A stretch of 64,000 bases of DNA. Origin: Halogeometricum sp. S1BR25-6 (GTDB taxonomy: Archaea; Halobacteriota; Halobacteria; Halobacteriales; Haloferacaceae). Below the pieces are notes generated by a model, which was given only the letters and a program-made list of their open reading frames with translations, ran no database searches and was not told where the DNA came from. Positions 35,158 through 44,394 of the stretch are shown here, piece after piece (the stretch's first letter is position 1; every line of letters starts with the position of its first letter). The stretch is taken from assembly GCF_031624495.1 (NCBI RefSeq), contig NZ_JAMQOP010000001.1, forward strand, positions 372,001-436,000. The letters run 5' to 3'. Both the position numbers and the translations under genes were made by a program.

Positions 35158-36095
35158 CAGTCTACGTCCTCCCCGAGTGCCTCCCCATATTTCTCATTCG
35201 CTCCTTCTGTGTCTCCACTCTGTCGGCACTTTTTCGCCTCGCGCATCTTCCTTCGAGCTGTCTTGGCCTTTCTGATAGCTTCCCTTCGGTTCGACTGGTC
35301 CATGCTCGAATCCAATCGGTCGCCGTTAACTGGGTCTCGCGTACCACGGGATACTCGACGAGGGAGTTCTTCGACGAACCCTTCAACTAATTCTTCCGTT
35401 GAGGCATTCTTGTCTGGATGGTTGTGGACGTAGTCATACGCCATCACCTCCATATGATATGAGCTGACAGGGATACTGCGGTTCTCACGGAGTTTTTTCG
35501 CAACTCGCGAAACCTTCTGGAGCCGCCCACCACGCGCATTGTCGACTGCTTCAAACCTCTGTTTGTACCCTCTCGGGTTCGTCCGAACCCATGAACGACC
35601 CTTACTGTAGGTATCCGGAATTTTGTAGCCACCGGCTCCGTCGCTGAACGCGGGTGCGACCTCTACAGTAAAATCACTGAATTGAACGCTTACAACGTTA
35701 CGGTCAATACTGACTTTTGAATTTGGATACTTTTTCTCCAGCACTCGCTTCACCGCGCGTAAGCAGTTCCTCGACCCGTTCTCCCCTTGTTCCCACTCGC
35801 CATGTTTCTCACGGCTCAAAACAACCATTACGTCTGTATCTGAGTCTTCAGAGAGAGGACCAACCATAGTCCCGCGCGTAAAGGACCCGAACTGGTGGCT
35901 CTCTACGATTTCTATTTCCTCATCTAATATTTGTTCAAGACGTTGTCGTCGTTCGTCGATTGTCTTGCCCTGCCGGTTTGTTGGTCCTACTGCATCAGCG
36001 TAGTCATCCAAAGAAGTCTGCTCAGAGGAATCACCGGTAGACTGGTCTCTTGACTGATTTCCCGGATGGTTCGGAGGAGCGATTCCGGACCCCAT
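35157..36095 (-). CDS. CD-NTase (cGAS/DncV-like) of a CBASS-like operon
   Basis: 312 residues. The nucleotidyltransferase core has HQFGSFTRGTMVGPL (GSFTRGT at about 70-76), DSDTDVMVVL (Asp86 and Asp88) and a third acidic position in FTVEVAPAF (Glu145). A helical C-terminal part follows (RLQKVSRVAKKLRENRS...). This is the OAS/CD-NTase type, which makes cyclic oligonucleotides on phage infection. Its start overlaps the stop of the upstream gene (TGATG), and its stop overlaps the SLATT start. The Pro-rich acidic N-terminus is extra. Confidence 0.8.
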   Translation of the reverse strand: MGSGIAPPNHPGNQSRDQSTGDSSEQTSLDDYADAVGPTNRQGKTIDERRQRLEQILDEEIEIVESHQFGSFTRGTMVGPLSEDSDTDVMVVLSREKHGEWEQGENGSRNCLRAVKRVLEKKYPNSKVSIDRNVVSVQFSDFTVEVAPAFSDGAGGYKIPDTYSKGRSWVRTNPRGYKQRFEAVDNARGGRLQKVSRVAKKLRENRSIPVSSYHMEVMAYDYVHNHPDKNASTEELVEGFVEELPRRVSRGTRDPVNGDRLDSSMDQSNRREAIRKAKTARRKMREAKKCRQSGDTEGANEKYGEALGEDVD

Positions 36096-36877
36096 CACAC
36101 CCACCCCCGTACATGCTCAAACGCATGGAGGGGCTGCTGTCCAATACACAAAGTTGAATCGACCTGTTGACTCCAAAGGTCGTAGTTCCTTGCTGCCTCC
36201 TGAACTGAAACAACACGTGGGTTTGAGTTGCGCAGCCAGCGCTGACCGGCGAGGCCGGTCACACACGGAGGGAAATTCGATACTAGGTTCTCTGACTGGA
36301 AACCAATCAACATCATATCTTCGGGTTCGTATTCAATCGAAATCCGCTGGATACGCTCTAGGAGCTCCTTGTAACGGTATCCGTAGGTGAAATACTGTAC
36401 GCAGTAGTATGCGACTCTCGTACAGCTGAGGTCGTCAAACGCGTCATAGCATAGCCCTCGTTCATACTCCGTCTCACCTTTGACTAACGGGACTACCTCA
36501 ACACCAGCATCTCGAAACTTGGGGATAATATCCAAGAGGTCAGCGACGTACGCTCGTACCGTCTCAATGCGTTGTACACGCGCATCAAGGTCGTAAACTG
36601 GGCGGTCACAAGGAACAATTGCGTCAGCGCCAAGACGCTTCGCTAACGCTAATTCTCGTTCAGGGAACCACTCCTCCAACTGTTCATCGGGAATCGTCGA
36701 GGATAGAATGACCTTCGCTTTCAGTTCGCTTAGGTCGATACCATTCTGGTCTAAGCGACGAGCATTAGGATAGCTAATCATCACAGCATCAATTGTTTGT
36801 GAGGCATCACTGAGTTCGAGATGCTCAGATTTCGATTCTATCCGAGGAATTGCTCCTCTCAGATACTTACCTCCCAT
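36095..36877 (-). CDS. TIM-barrel protein, possibly TGT/DpdA-like
   Basis: 260 residues, first gene of the CBASS-like operon. It has alternating strand-helix pattern: TIDAVMISYPNARRL, KRLGADAIVPCDRPVYD, FRDAGVEVVPLVKGETEYER, and SCTRVAYYCVQYFTYGYRYK. The order of a DxP-containing strand, then a V-P-L-V-K-G strand, then a Cys-rich strand recalls the tRNA-guanine transglycosylase/DpdA barrel. TGT-like proteins are ancillary genes of type IV CBASS. This identification is by pattern only and needs a structure comparison. Confidence 0.5.
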   Translation of the reverse strand: MGGKYLRGAIPRIESKSEHLELSDASQTIDAVMISYPNARRLDQNGIDLSELKAKVILSSTIPDEQLEEWFPERELALAKRLGADAIVPCDRPVYDLDARVQRIETVRAYVADLLDIIPKFRDAGVEVVPLVKGETEYERGLCYDAFDDLSCTRVAYYCVQYFTYGYRYKELLERIQRISIEYEPEDMMLIGFQSENLVSNFPPCVTGLAGQRWLRNSNPRVVSVQEAARNYDLWSQQVDSTLCIGQQPLHAFEHVRGWV

Positions 36878-37037
36878 CTATGTGCTCCCTCTGTCGCTTC
36901 TCTTTCGTCATTTGGCGTTGGTCATCCTATCAATTGAGGCGATAGTAAATATATTGTACTAGAAACAACGCGGCTCGTTGTGATATTAGCACCACTAAAC
37001 CGAGTTTTGATATACAACCTTCATAGTGGTTGTATAG

Positions 37038-37781
37038 ATGGTGAACGGCTATGGACTCGACGAGTCACTTCAGACGATAATGGGATGGGGAAAGTACGAA
37101 GCATCTGCATACCGAGTCCTCGTTCGGTACGGCCCCTTAGAAGCCTCTGACGTGGTGGTCCGTGCAGAGATTCCCAATGGTCGTGTCTATGACGTTTTGA
37201 ACCAGCTCTACAGCCAAGATGCGGTCATCAAGCAAGGTGTTCAACCTACTAAATGGGACGCTCAGAATCCCCGAAAGCTCATCGAGCCAAATCAGCGAAA
37301 GTTCGAGGATATGGCTGTGGAGGCTATCGAAGCTCTGGAACCAGCATATGACTTGAATCTGGAGTCACAATCCCATCCAGCGTGGATAACGACGGGAATC
37401 GGTGACACATCGACGAAGGCTCGTGAACTCTTCGAGAGAACAGAGAGCAGACTTTGGATTCTCGAACGAACGTTTTGGCTCTCACCACAAGATAGAGAAA
37501 TCATTCAGTCTAAAGCAGAGAATGGAGCTGATGTTAGAATCCTTGGATGGAGCGGCCGTCCAGAGGTTCAAGAACTCGCTGAACAAATGCCTGCAGCTAA
37601 AATCCGTGAAGCTGAGGAGGTCGATACGTCATTCTATCTCAGTGATGATGGAGCGGTTCTAATCAATCTGAACCAAGGTGATACTGCGATGATTTTCCAT
37701 GATAGTAGTACGGCAAAGATTTTCACTGAGCACTTCAAATCCTTATATAATTCAGCGAGTGAGGTGCACCCAGATGCATAG
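37038..37781 (+). CDS. TrmB-like transcription regulator
   Basis: 247 residues. The N-terminal winged helix (ASAYRVLVRYGPLEASDVVV, then AEIPNGRVYDVLNQLYSQDA) has the typical TrmB pattern, including IPNGRVYDVL. The C-terminal half has ESRLWILERTFWLSPQDREI and VRILGWSGRPEV, a PLD-like fold used by TrmB proteins to bind a ligand. It overlaps the start of the next gene by 8 bases. A TATA-like block and a short hairpin-like aaccttcatagtggtt lie just upstream, a possible operator. Confidence 0.75.
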   Translation: MVNGYGLDESLQTIMGWGKYEASAYRVLVRYGPLEASDVVVRAEIPNGRVYDVLNQLYSQDAVIKQGVQPTKWDAQNPRKLIEPNQRKFEDMAVEAIEALEPAYDLNLESQSHPAWITTGIGDTSTKARELFERTESRLWILERTFWLSPQDREIIQSKAENGADVRILGWSGRPEVQELAEQMPAAKIREAEEVDTSFYLSDDGAVLINLNQGDTAMIFHDSSTAKIFTEHFKSLYNSASEVHPDA

Positions 37782-38226
37782 GAAACTGCTCCCAATGGTA
37801 CTATTGGATGCGTGCGGAGGAGACGAAATTGAGGGACGTACACGTCTGCAAAAGTTGGTTTTTCTCATGGAGCAGGAACTTGGCGAACAATTAGATGTGC
37901 TGCTTGACGGCTCTGATTACAATTTCATTGCCTACGATTACGGACCGTTCTCGAAGCAGTTGTATGACGACTTAGAGTATCTTGACGATGCTGGACTCAT
38001 CGAGATGGAAGAGGAAGATATGGCGAACGGGAAAATAAAATTCACCTACCGACCTACTGACAAGGGGCAGAAGTGGGTCCAGCATCAACTGTCTGACCAG
38101 AATGCGCAAGAAGCACAGTCCTTGGCAGAGGACCTGAAGTCGGAATACAACGGTATGTTACTCTCTGACCTCATTGACGAGGTATACGCAGAATATCCGA
38201 AATTCGCTGAGAATAGCGTCTGGTAA
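37774..38226 (+). CDS. YwgA/Panacea-like protein
   Basis: 150 residues starting at the ATG at 37774 inside the end of the TrmB-like gene. Reads MHRKLLPMVLLDACGGDEIE, GRTRLQKLVFLMEQELGEQL, then FIAYDYGPFSKQLYDDLEYL. The R-L-Q-K-L-V-F-L-x-E and Y-D-Y-G-P-x-S motifs match the YwgA-type family, which is related to the Panacea/SocA antitoxin-like domains. It is coupled to the regulator gene. A role in toxin neutralisation or defence is possible. Confidence 0.65.
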   Translation: MHRKLLPMVLLDACGGDEIEGRTRLQKLVFLMEQELGEQLDVLLDGSDYNFIAYDYGPFSKQLYDDLEYLDDAGLIEMEEEDMANGKIKFTYRPTDKGQKWVQHQLSDQNAQEAQSLAEDLKSEYNGMLLSDLIDEVYAEYPKFAENSVW

Positions 38227-38436
38227 GGCAGATACTTTTCCCGAGTTGGTGGGTGAACTAGCTTTTGATTCTAGTCTTGAGCAAGTGTCAATTAGAACCA
38301 AGTCATTCTTCAGACTTGATTTGTGAAGTAGCAGAGCCTGCTACTCAAAGTCGTCTGCAGCGTGTTCTGCTACCGATGACCATCGATTGAGTTGTAGATA
38401 GCCGACTTTTGGGGCTCGCAGAGACCCTGATACCCT

Positions 38437-39462
38437 TTAGAGAAGAATCGAATTTCGAGATAAAACTTCGCCAAACTCAAACAGATTTGCCTGAGGTTCA
38501 GAGTTCTTGTAGTGATAGCTGATACGTGCAGTTGGTCCAGCATAGTAGGCGGGAACTGCAGCGGATGAGTCGCTGATGGGGCTGTGCAAGTGTCCCAAGA
38601 GAAGGAGGTCCGGGCTAAGACGAGAGGCTACAGTGTGAAGAACCGTATCTAACGTACAATCGGGCCCGGGATTTGAGTACGGAGGAGAGACAGTTTGGTG
38701 TAAACAAAGAACCGAATACTGAGAGCCGTCTGGAATGAACTGGATATCGGGGTTACTCCACCACTCTGATGTTCGGTAATCTAATCCGTACAAATTCACA
38801 CTGCCTACACTACGTCCTTTGATAGTACCCTCCAAGGAATATGCCAAGCCAGCATCGCTGAGCTTCCGAAGTCGAGCTTTCCCCTTTGTTGGTTCGTGAT
38901 TGCCCAAGACGTAGAAAAACGTAATTGCTCCAGAATTGAGCAATCTCAATCCCTCCTCAAGCACGTTCAAATCTTCGTTGCTGACAGCATGGTCAAAAAT
39001 GTCCCCCGTGTGAATGACCGCGTCAACGTCGTGTTTGACTGCGGCTTCAATTACATTGTAAAATCGCGACCGACAGTTCACCTCATCAGACCACTGTACC
39101 ATCTTCCCACCTGACTCCGGACGACGTTGATACCCCAGATGAGAATCCGAGACGTGGAGTAGGCGCGTAACCGTTGGCTGGACAGATTCAACTGTAGAAA
39201 TTGAAATAGTCTGAAGCTGGGTTGTCTTCCCCGGCCATGATTTGACCTTGAATCGGTTTAAACGAACCTGCGCCCCCGGTGAGATGCCGTCGGCTAACTT
39301 ACGATGTTTCTCCCATACCAGTACGGGAATTTCGTTTCCTTTTGAGTCCTCAACATCAAACCAGAAGGCTCGCTTTGGTTTTGAAGCAGGTCTCTGAGAG
39401 ACAACCTGAACAGAGATATCCACGTGTTCATCGTGGCGTAAGTCTTCTTTGGTAGTCGGCAT
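38437..39462 (-). CDS. Mre11/SbcD-like phosphoesterase with N-terminal OB-like domain
   Basis: 341 residues from the ATG at 39462. The first ~110 residues form a small beta barrel (VDISVQVVSQRPASKPKRAF, GAQVRLNRFKVKSWPGKTTQ), like a nucleic-acid-binding OB domain. The metallophosphoesterase motifs follow: LLHVSDSHLGY, VIHTGDIFDHA, FYVLGNHEP, VLCLHQTV and LLLGHLHSP. The order D-x-H, GD, GNHE, H, GHxH is complete. No Rad50/SbcC gene is adjacent. It is probably a DNA nuclease or phosphatase. Confidence 0.8.
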   Translation of the reverse strand: MPTTKEDLRHDEHVDISVQVVSQRPASKPKRAFWFDVEDSKGNEIPVLVWEKHRKLADGISPGAQVRLNRFKVKSWPGKTTQLQTISISTVESVQPTVTRLLHVSDSHLGYQRRPESGGKMVQWSDEVNCRSRFYNVIEAAVKHDVDAVIHTGDIFDHAVSNEDLNVLEEGLRLLNSGAITFFYVLGNHEPTKGKARLRKLSDAGLAYSLEGTIKGRSVGSVNLYGLDYRTSEWWSNPDIQFIPDGSQYSVLCLHQTVSPPYSNPGPDCTLDTVLHTVASRLSPDLLLLGHLHSPISDSSAAVPAYYAGPTARISYHYKNSEPQANLFEFGEVLSRNSILL

Positions 39463-39611
39463 ATGAGATTCAAACACTATATGTGTATTTCAACATTCCG
39501 TACAGTAAGAACTATGGACAAAAAGGTCCGCTACCAATTCAAGGCCGTAGTTCTCCTCACTAAATCAACGAAGAGGGATAGTATCCCTCTAGTCGGTAAC
39601 TCCTTCTTACG

Positions 39612-39860
39612 CTACTTCCGTTGAACTTTGTCGCATTTCGGGCACATGGTGAATTGGGACCCAAGCGCAATCCCAGCTGCTGCGCCCGCAATAGCGAGCG
39701 GACCCGTGGCTGCAATGGCTGTTCCAAACATAGCGAGACCACCACTAGTACCCGCGACCCCGCCCAAACCAGCGCCTCCTGCACCTAACGCCGTTTCTGA
39801 TAGCTTCCCGGGTTTGAAGCTGTGTCCGCATTCTGAGCACTTCGTTTTCGTTTCACCCAT
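39612..39860 (-). CDS. Small protein with split zinc ribbon around a membrane segment
   Basis: 82 residues. CSECGHSF at the N-terminus and CPKCDKVQ at the C-terminus would form a four-cysteine zinc site, but they are separated by a ~50-residue Gly/Ala-rich hydrophobic stretch (GAGGAGLGGVAGTSGGLAMF, then GPLAIAGAAAGIALGS). Such a hairpin could enter the membrane with both cysteine pairs on the same side. The family is not recognised. Confidence 0.55.
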   Translation of the reverse strand: MGETKTKCSECGHSFKPGKLSETALGAGGAGLGGVAGTSGGLAMFGTAIAATGPLAIAGAAAGIALGSQFTMCPKCDKVQRK

Positions 39861-40079
39861 GCGAGTTCATAACACCTATCTATAATAAAGATATTCATTT
39901 TGAAAATACAGTATTTATTATGTTTTTGAGAGGATAGCCAGATGACTATTATTGGATTATAAGGCTCACTTCTACTGCTAGTATTCTCTACTCTCAATTC
40001 GTCATTACCAAAATCAACAGTTCTGAGTAAGCTACCCAAAAGCAGGTGAGGTTATATACAGATACATTTTACTCAAACT

Positions 40080-40862
40080 ATGACTGCGACTGCCGTCTAT
40101 CTCCGCGTCTCTACACGGAAACAATCTACTGAACGACAACGACGCGAAATTGAAGACTACCTCAACGGTGACGTGTTCTCTGAAGCTGAAGTCTACGTCG
40201 ACGTAGCAAGTGGAGCTAATGACTCTCGTCCGGACTTCCAGCGTTTGAGAGAGGATGTCGAGATGGGCGACATCAATCACGTTGTGACCTACGGGATGAG
40301 CCGTCTGTCTCGACGACTCACTACGACAGCAGATTTCATCGACCTGTGCGTCAAGCACGAAGTTGCGCTTACGACTACGAACGACGGGTTCCCCAATCTG
40401 AGTGGTGAGGGGAATATGGGGGACGCCCTCATCGGCAAACTCTTCGGCTGGTTGATGGAGTTTGAGCTCCAGATGATTCGTGAGCGTGTTCAATCCGGAG
40501 TCAATCGAGCAATTGAGGCCGGGAAGTGGGTCGGTCGTCCTCCGTATGGCTTCGTGACTGATAACGATGGATACCTCGTCATAGACATGGAGAATTACCT
40601 TGCGATGCAGATGGCAGTGGAGACGGTGCTACTCAACCCAGAGCAATCAGTGAATAGTATTGCTCGTGCATACGGGGTTCCCCAGTCAAGCCTTGACCGC
40701 ATCTACAAGGACGAAGAACGCCGCAAACTCTACCTATACGGTGATTCCGACGACGAGCGGCTTTCTACGGCTGTTGGAGAAACGACTAATCGTAAGAGCG
40801 AACTGAGCGACCTAAAGGAGCGTCTCGCAGAACTCGAAGCCAAGGTTACTGCCGACGAGTAG
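40080..40862 (+). CDS. Serine recombinase (resolvase/invertase family)
   Basis: 260 residues. The catalytic domain starts TATAVYLRVSTRKQSTERQR with the nucleophile Ser11 in YLRVST, then NHVVTYGMSRLSRRLTTTAD (the conserved R-L-S-R-x) and GEGNMGDALIGKLFGWLMEF. After the long E-helix comes a helix-turn-helix (VNSIARAYGVPQSSLDRIYK) and an acidic tail with a coiled coil (SELSDLKERLAELEAKV). Haloarchaeal plasmids often encode such enzymes, which invert or resolve DNA. A TATA-like tatatacagat lies upstream. Paired dyads lie in the spacer downstream. Confidence 0.85.
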   Translation: MTATAVYLRVSTRKQSTERQRREIEDYLNGDVFSEAEVYVDVASGANDSRPDFQRLREDVEMGDINHVVTYGMSRLSRRLTTTADFIDLCVKHEVALTTTNDGFPNLSGEGNMGDALIGKLFGWLMEFELQMIRERVQSGVNRAIEAGKWVGRPPYGFVTDNDGYLVIDMENYLAMQMAVETVLLNPEQSVNSIARAYGVPQSSLDRIYKDEERRKLYLYGDSDDERLSTAVGETTNRKSELSDLKERLAELEAKVTADE

Positions 40863-41471
40863 AAACCATCCCGCTTTGCAACTTGCTCGACTGAGCTCAT
40901 TTCAGTTGCCGCCGGGCACTGATATCCGTCGACGAGCAACGTTAGGAGTTATTGTGCTTATGCCCTCAACGACTGCACCCGAGAAGGCTAGCCAGCGAGC
41001 CCAGAATGTACTTGATGCTCGTGGGTTCCAGTTGTCAAAATAGCATACGTCGTATTCCCGTTCAATCAGGAACTGCTATATACACCCGAAACCTACGTTT
41101 TGCACAGTAGAGACGCTGAAGCGGGAACCGAGGCCCGTTCAGGAACGGTGCACTACCAACCTACCTGTGTTGGCAGGTCGGATTTGTGGAAAATTGGTAG
41201 TAAACCACCGATTTAGCTCCTCCACTGAAGAAGGACAATCAAAACCTAGCCGAACCCTCTCTGTACTTCGTTATTAGACTTCCTCGGTTAGTGTACCGTC
41301 TACTACCTACAGGGTGTCCCATAGGGTCACGCTGTCAGTTAGCCCGGATACCCACCTGCCAACATTGGTAGGTGAGATTTCTGTTGGCTTCGTGCTCCTC
41401 TTGTTACCTCTTCAGCTCAATCAATGATACTGATATCCGCTAAAACTCAAGCTAAAAAATACAGCCAGCCG
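40863..41471. other. Long intergenic region with paired dyads
   Basis: About 600 bases with no supported gene, between the convergent recombinase and defence operon. Two 20-base sites, 41,159-41,178 and 41,354-41,373, are inverted copies of each other with 18 of 20 matches. Each is also nearly palindromic (acctgcc ... ggtaggt). They could be recombinase or regulator sites, an origin component, or ends of a small element. Confidence 0.5.
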
Positions 41472-41858
41472 TTACTTCCGAGCAACCGCGTGTGTTGCGC
41501 TCATCGGCTGGGGTTCTTCAACGAACATTTGTCCGATGTCTAGATAGATACCATCACCGCTCCGCTCGATTCGAACGCGGAACTCCAAGTCGTCAACGAA
41601 TCGACCATCAAGGATGAACTGCACAGCATCCATCGACCCGAGCGACCGACTCTTACGGAGTGTCTGCCGAAGGTCACCAAGAATCGCCTCTCGCTCGTCC
41701 TCTGCGGAGTCGTAAAGCAGGTCGGTGAGTCCAGTAACCGAGACCGGTGTCTCCACGTCTTCGTTGGCGGCGACCCGCCTAAAGAATTCCAGCGCGGCTA
41801 GTTCGCTCTCGGTTTCAGCAACCGACTCCGTCACGAGGTTGTATCCCGGTTGAAGCAT
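41472..41858 (-). CDS. Small protein of the BREX-like operon
   Basis: 128 residues, last gene of the four-gene operon, starting 2 bases after the methyltransferase stop. It has a helical first half (ESELAALEFFRRVAANED, LLYDSAEDEREAILGDLRQT) and a beta second half (FVDDLEFRVRIERSGDGIYL). No family is recognised. By position it should be a subunit or regulator of the system, comparable in place to the small accessory proteins of BREX and DUF1156/DUF499 loci. Confidence 0.6.
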   Translation of the reverse strand: MLQPGYNLVTESVAETESELAALEFFRRVAANEDVETPVSVTGLTDLLYDSAEDEREAILGDLRQTLRKSRSLGSMDAVQFILDGRFVDDLEFRVRIERSGDGIYLDIGQMFVEEPQPMSATHAVARK

Positions 41859-41860
41859 GG

Positions 41861-44392
41861 TCAGAACTGGCTGAGATTCATTTCCATCACGTGTTCGTAG
41901 CGCTCGTCGCCGGTAACCTCGGACATGAACTCGGCGAGTTCTTGTCGGTCATCGCTCTTCCAGTCCTTGAGGTACTCGGTTGTGTTCTGGTCGGTCTTAT
42001 ACAGATGATAGAGATACTGAACCTTATCGATGTCCAGTAGAGCCTCTCCATCGCTACCATTCTTGTTGAGCTTCCGTTCGATGAAGCGAACCCGTTCGTC
42101 CGCGGGGACGGGTTCCTTCTTGTCGCGCGGCCCCTTCACGAGTTTCTCGTCTTCGAGGTCGCTGACGTTCAGGTTCTTACCGAGCAGAGTCTTGTTCAGG
42201 TCGTCGAAAGACTCGCTCCCTCGTTGGCAGAACGCGGCGTACGCCTGCGTGAGTGAGTCGATACTCACTGGAAGATTCACCGACCCTTCGAGAACCTGCT
42301 CGATGACCGAGTCGACAGTATCGAGTGCTTCGTCGATGCCGACCTCCTCGCCGTCGGAGTACACGTTCGGGTAGTGCTTCGAGTAGTAGTACAGACACTT
42401 GCCACGAAGGATGACACCAAGGTCCGCCTGTGCGAGGTCATCGTGTCGCTTCCGTTCTTCAGTAATGATATTCTGAAGCTCAAAAAAGAGGTTCTGTCTA
42501 AGTTCTTTGAGAGTAGTCTCTTCAGATGAGCGCTCCTTGTTTGTGAATATTAAGATATCATATTCAGAATTATCAAGATTAGTTATGTGCATATTATTGT
42601 CTCGCTCTGATTGTACGGGATATGCACCAGTGATAGTGAATCCACTTTCTATGATAGATTCCAAAATCACCGACCAAGCCTCATTTTCGTTGTGATGATA
42701 TGTGAAGACCATTTCACCATCCTGCTTGAGGACGCGGTAACACTCGCTAAACACATTCGTCATCGACTTAATGAAGAAGTCCTCGCCCTTCCCTGCACTC
42801 CTATTAGAGACGATTTCACGCGCTTTCGGGACAAGTTCTGGTTGAAACTCTTCAAAGTCTTGTTTGAGCCCCTCGCGGAGCCATACATAAAAGAAATCTG
42901 AAAGCTCCGAGTATTGAACGTTATCGTAATATGGAGGGTCAGTGATTACATAATCAACACTCTCGTCTTCCTCTTTTAGACGTTCTGAAGTTTTGTTATA
43001 TAGATTAATAAGTCTATCTTCAGAAACGGACTCACCTAGAATCTCGTATTTATTCACAGAGCTATTTTCCTTGACTTTTTCGAAGGGATTCTCTGCATAC
43101 TCCTTAGCATCAGCAACGATTCGCACGAATTTTTTAAAAGAGCCATATGCCTCAAACGTAGTTAGCGGATTACATTCAACAGGTTGAACTTTGGTGACGT
43201 AGGCATGGCGCTCAAACGTACTAGTTGCCCTTCCTCCGATATACTCCCACCTACACAATTTCGAATTATACTCGACTAATCGGGAAACAGCCGTTACAAG
43301 GAATTCACGCGTCGGTTGGTGGTCGATACTTTTTATTTCTTCGAGCAGTTTTCCGTGTACCAATAAATGCCGAGGTGTGAAAAGGTCGGAGAACTGGTCA
43401 TAGTTATAATTCAGGAGAGTGTTTGTTTTGTCTCCCTCTGGAACCGGTTGTTCTGGTATGGGAAGTTGGGTTTTCTGTTGGTTGAGGGCTTCCGTGGCTT
43501 CTTCAATTCGTTTCCGGTCATCTGAGTCAGGTTCTTTGAAGGCTGTCTTCCCATTACGTTTCTTATATTGGATAGCAAATGCCTCAAACTTCGGCATTTC
43601 GTCAATCCGATTCAGGGTCTCTGTGACATCGTGTTTGTGACCATTAGAGCAGGTGTACTTGCCTCGTCCGTATGGCCCATCGGTTGGGTCAAAGGTATGA
43701 CTACAGTTCGGACAAGTCTCTTCATCTCTTATATCATGGTTGAGTGCAAAGATACGGTCGTCGCAGTCTTGGTTTGGGCAGTAGACTATCGCTGGCATAG
43801 TCTTTTTGTTTTTTGCGAGCTTGTATCTACCGAATAGTTGAACTTCTTCGTCACATGTCAGGCAAGGAATTTTCTGTGTTTGGAGTATGTATTTGCTCTC
43901 ACATATGGCTCCTGTATCTGGGTCTTCGGTCTCATACAGATGACCGATGTCGTCTCGTACTGCTTGGAGAACTTCTTCGGCCTTGTTTTTCACACGAGAC
44001 GTATCAACCTCATCAATGGATTTCTTTGAGGTCCACCAAGCAACTGGATTTAGCTCGTAACCAATGGTTTGAGCACCTAGCCGATTTAGTTCAACAAGTG
44101 TGGTACCTCCTCCCGCAAATGGGTCTAGTATTACCTTATCTTCAAATTCTGAGCCTTGATTTTGAAGATACCTTCCACTATAGTTCCCGCCCGGAGACTG
44201 GGTGAGGATGTCATCTTTGTCGGTATTCTCATCAGTAAGGCAGGCAAGGCCCAGAATTCGAAAAGTGCAGCCCGGGCGTCGGGCCCACCATTTATGAATT
44301 GAATATATCGGACGGTAGACATCACGGCGATATGTTTCTTTCTCGGCCAAATTGTCCATCAGGTTCAAAGGAAGTTTTTCCCAAGTTTCCAT
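41861..44392 (-). CDS. DUF1156/COG1743-type DNA methyltransferase with zinc ribbons
   Basis: 843 residues. It begins with the family's START-like segment RPIYSIHKWWARRPGCTFRI. The SAM motif ILDPFAGGGTTLVELNRLG is at 88-106 and the catalytic motif DPPYYDNVQYSEL at 485-497, giving a circularly ordered amino-methyltransferase. Between them lie three cysteine pairs (CLTC at 177-180, CPNQDC at 205-210, CPNC at 227-230) that form zinc ribbons. Methylation is probably N6-adenine or N4-cytosine. The gene sits between the PglZ-like gene and the small last gene with 2-base gaps. Confidence 0.85.
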   Translation of the reverse strand: METWEKLPLNLMDNLAEKETYRRDVYRPIYSIHKWWARRPGCTFRILGLACLTDENTDKDDILTQSPGGNYSGRYLQNQGSEFEDKVILDPFAGGGTTLVELNRLGAQTIGYELNPVAWWTSKKSIDEVDTSRVKNKAEEVLQAVRDDIGHLYETEDPDTGAICESKYILQTQKIPCLTCDEEVQLFGRYKLAKNKKTMPAIVYCPNQDCDDRIFALNHDIRDEETCPNCSHTFDPTDGPYGRGKYTCSNGHKHDVTETLNRIDEMPKFEAFAIQYKKRNGKTAFKEPDSDDRKRIEEATEALNQQKTQLPIPEQPVPEGDKTNTLLNYNYDQFSDLFTPRHLLVHGKLLEEIKSIDHQPTREFLVTAVSRLVEYNSKLCRWEYIGGRATSTFERHAYVTKVQPVECNPLTTFEAYGSFKKFVRIVADAKEYAENPFEKVKENSSVNKYEILGESVSEDRLINLYNKTSERLKEEDESVDYVITDPPYYDNVQYSELSDFFYVWLREGLKQDFEEFQPELVPKAREIVSNRSAGKGEDFFIKSMTNVFSECYRVLKQDGEMVFTYHHNENEAWSVILESIIESGFTITGAYPVQSERDNNMHITNLDNSEYDILIFTNKERSSEETTLKELRQNLFFELQNIITEERKRHDDLAQADLGVILRGKCLYYYSKHYPNVYSDGEEVGIDEALDTVDSVIEQVLEGSVNLPVSIDSLTQAYAAFCQRGSESFDDLNKTLLGKNLNVSDLEDEKLVKGPRDKKEPVPADERVRFIERKLNKNGSDGEALLDIDKVQYLYHLYKTDQNTTEYLKDWKSDDRQELAEFMSEVTGDERYEHVMEMNLSQF

Positions 44393-44394
44393 CT

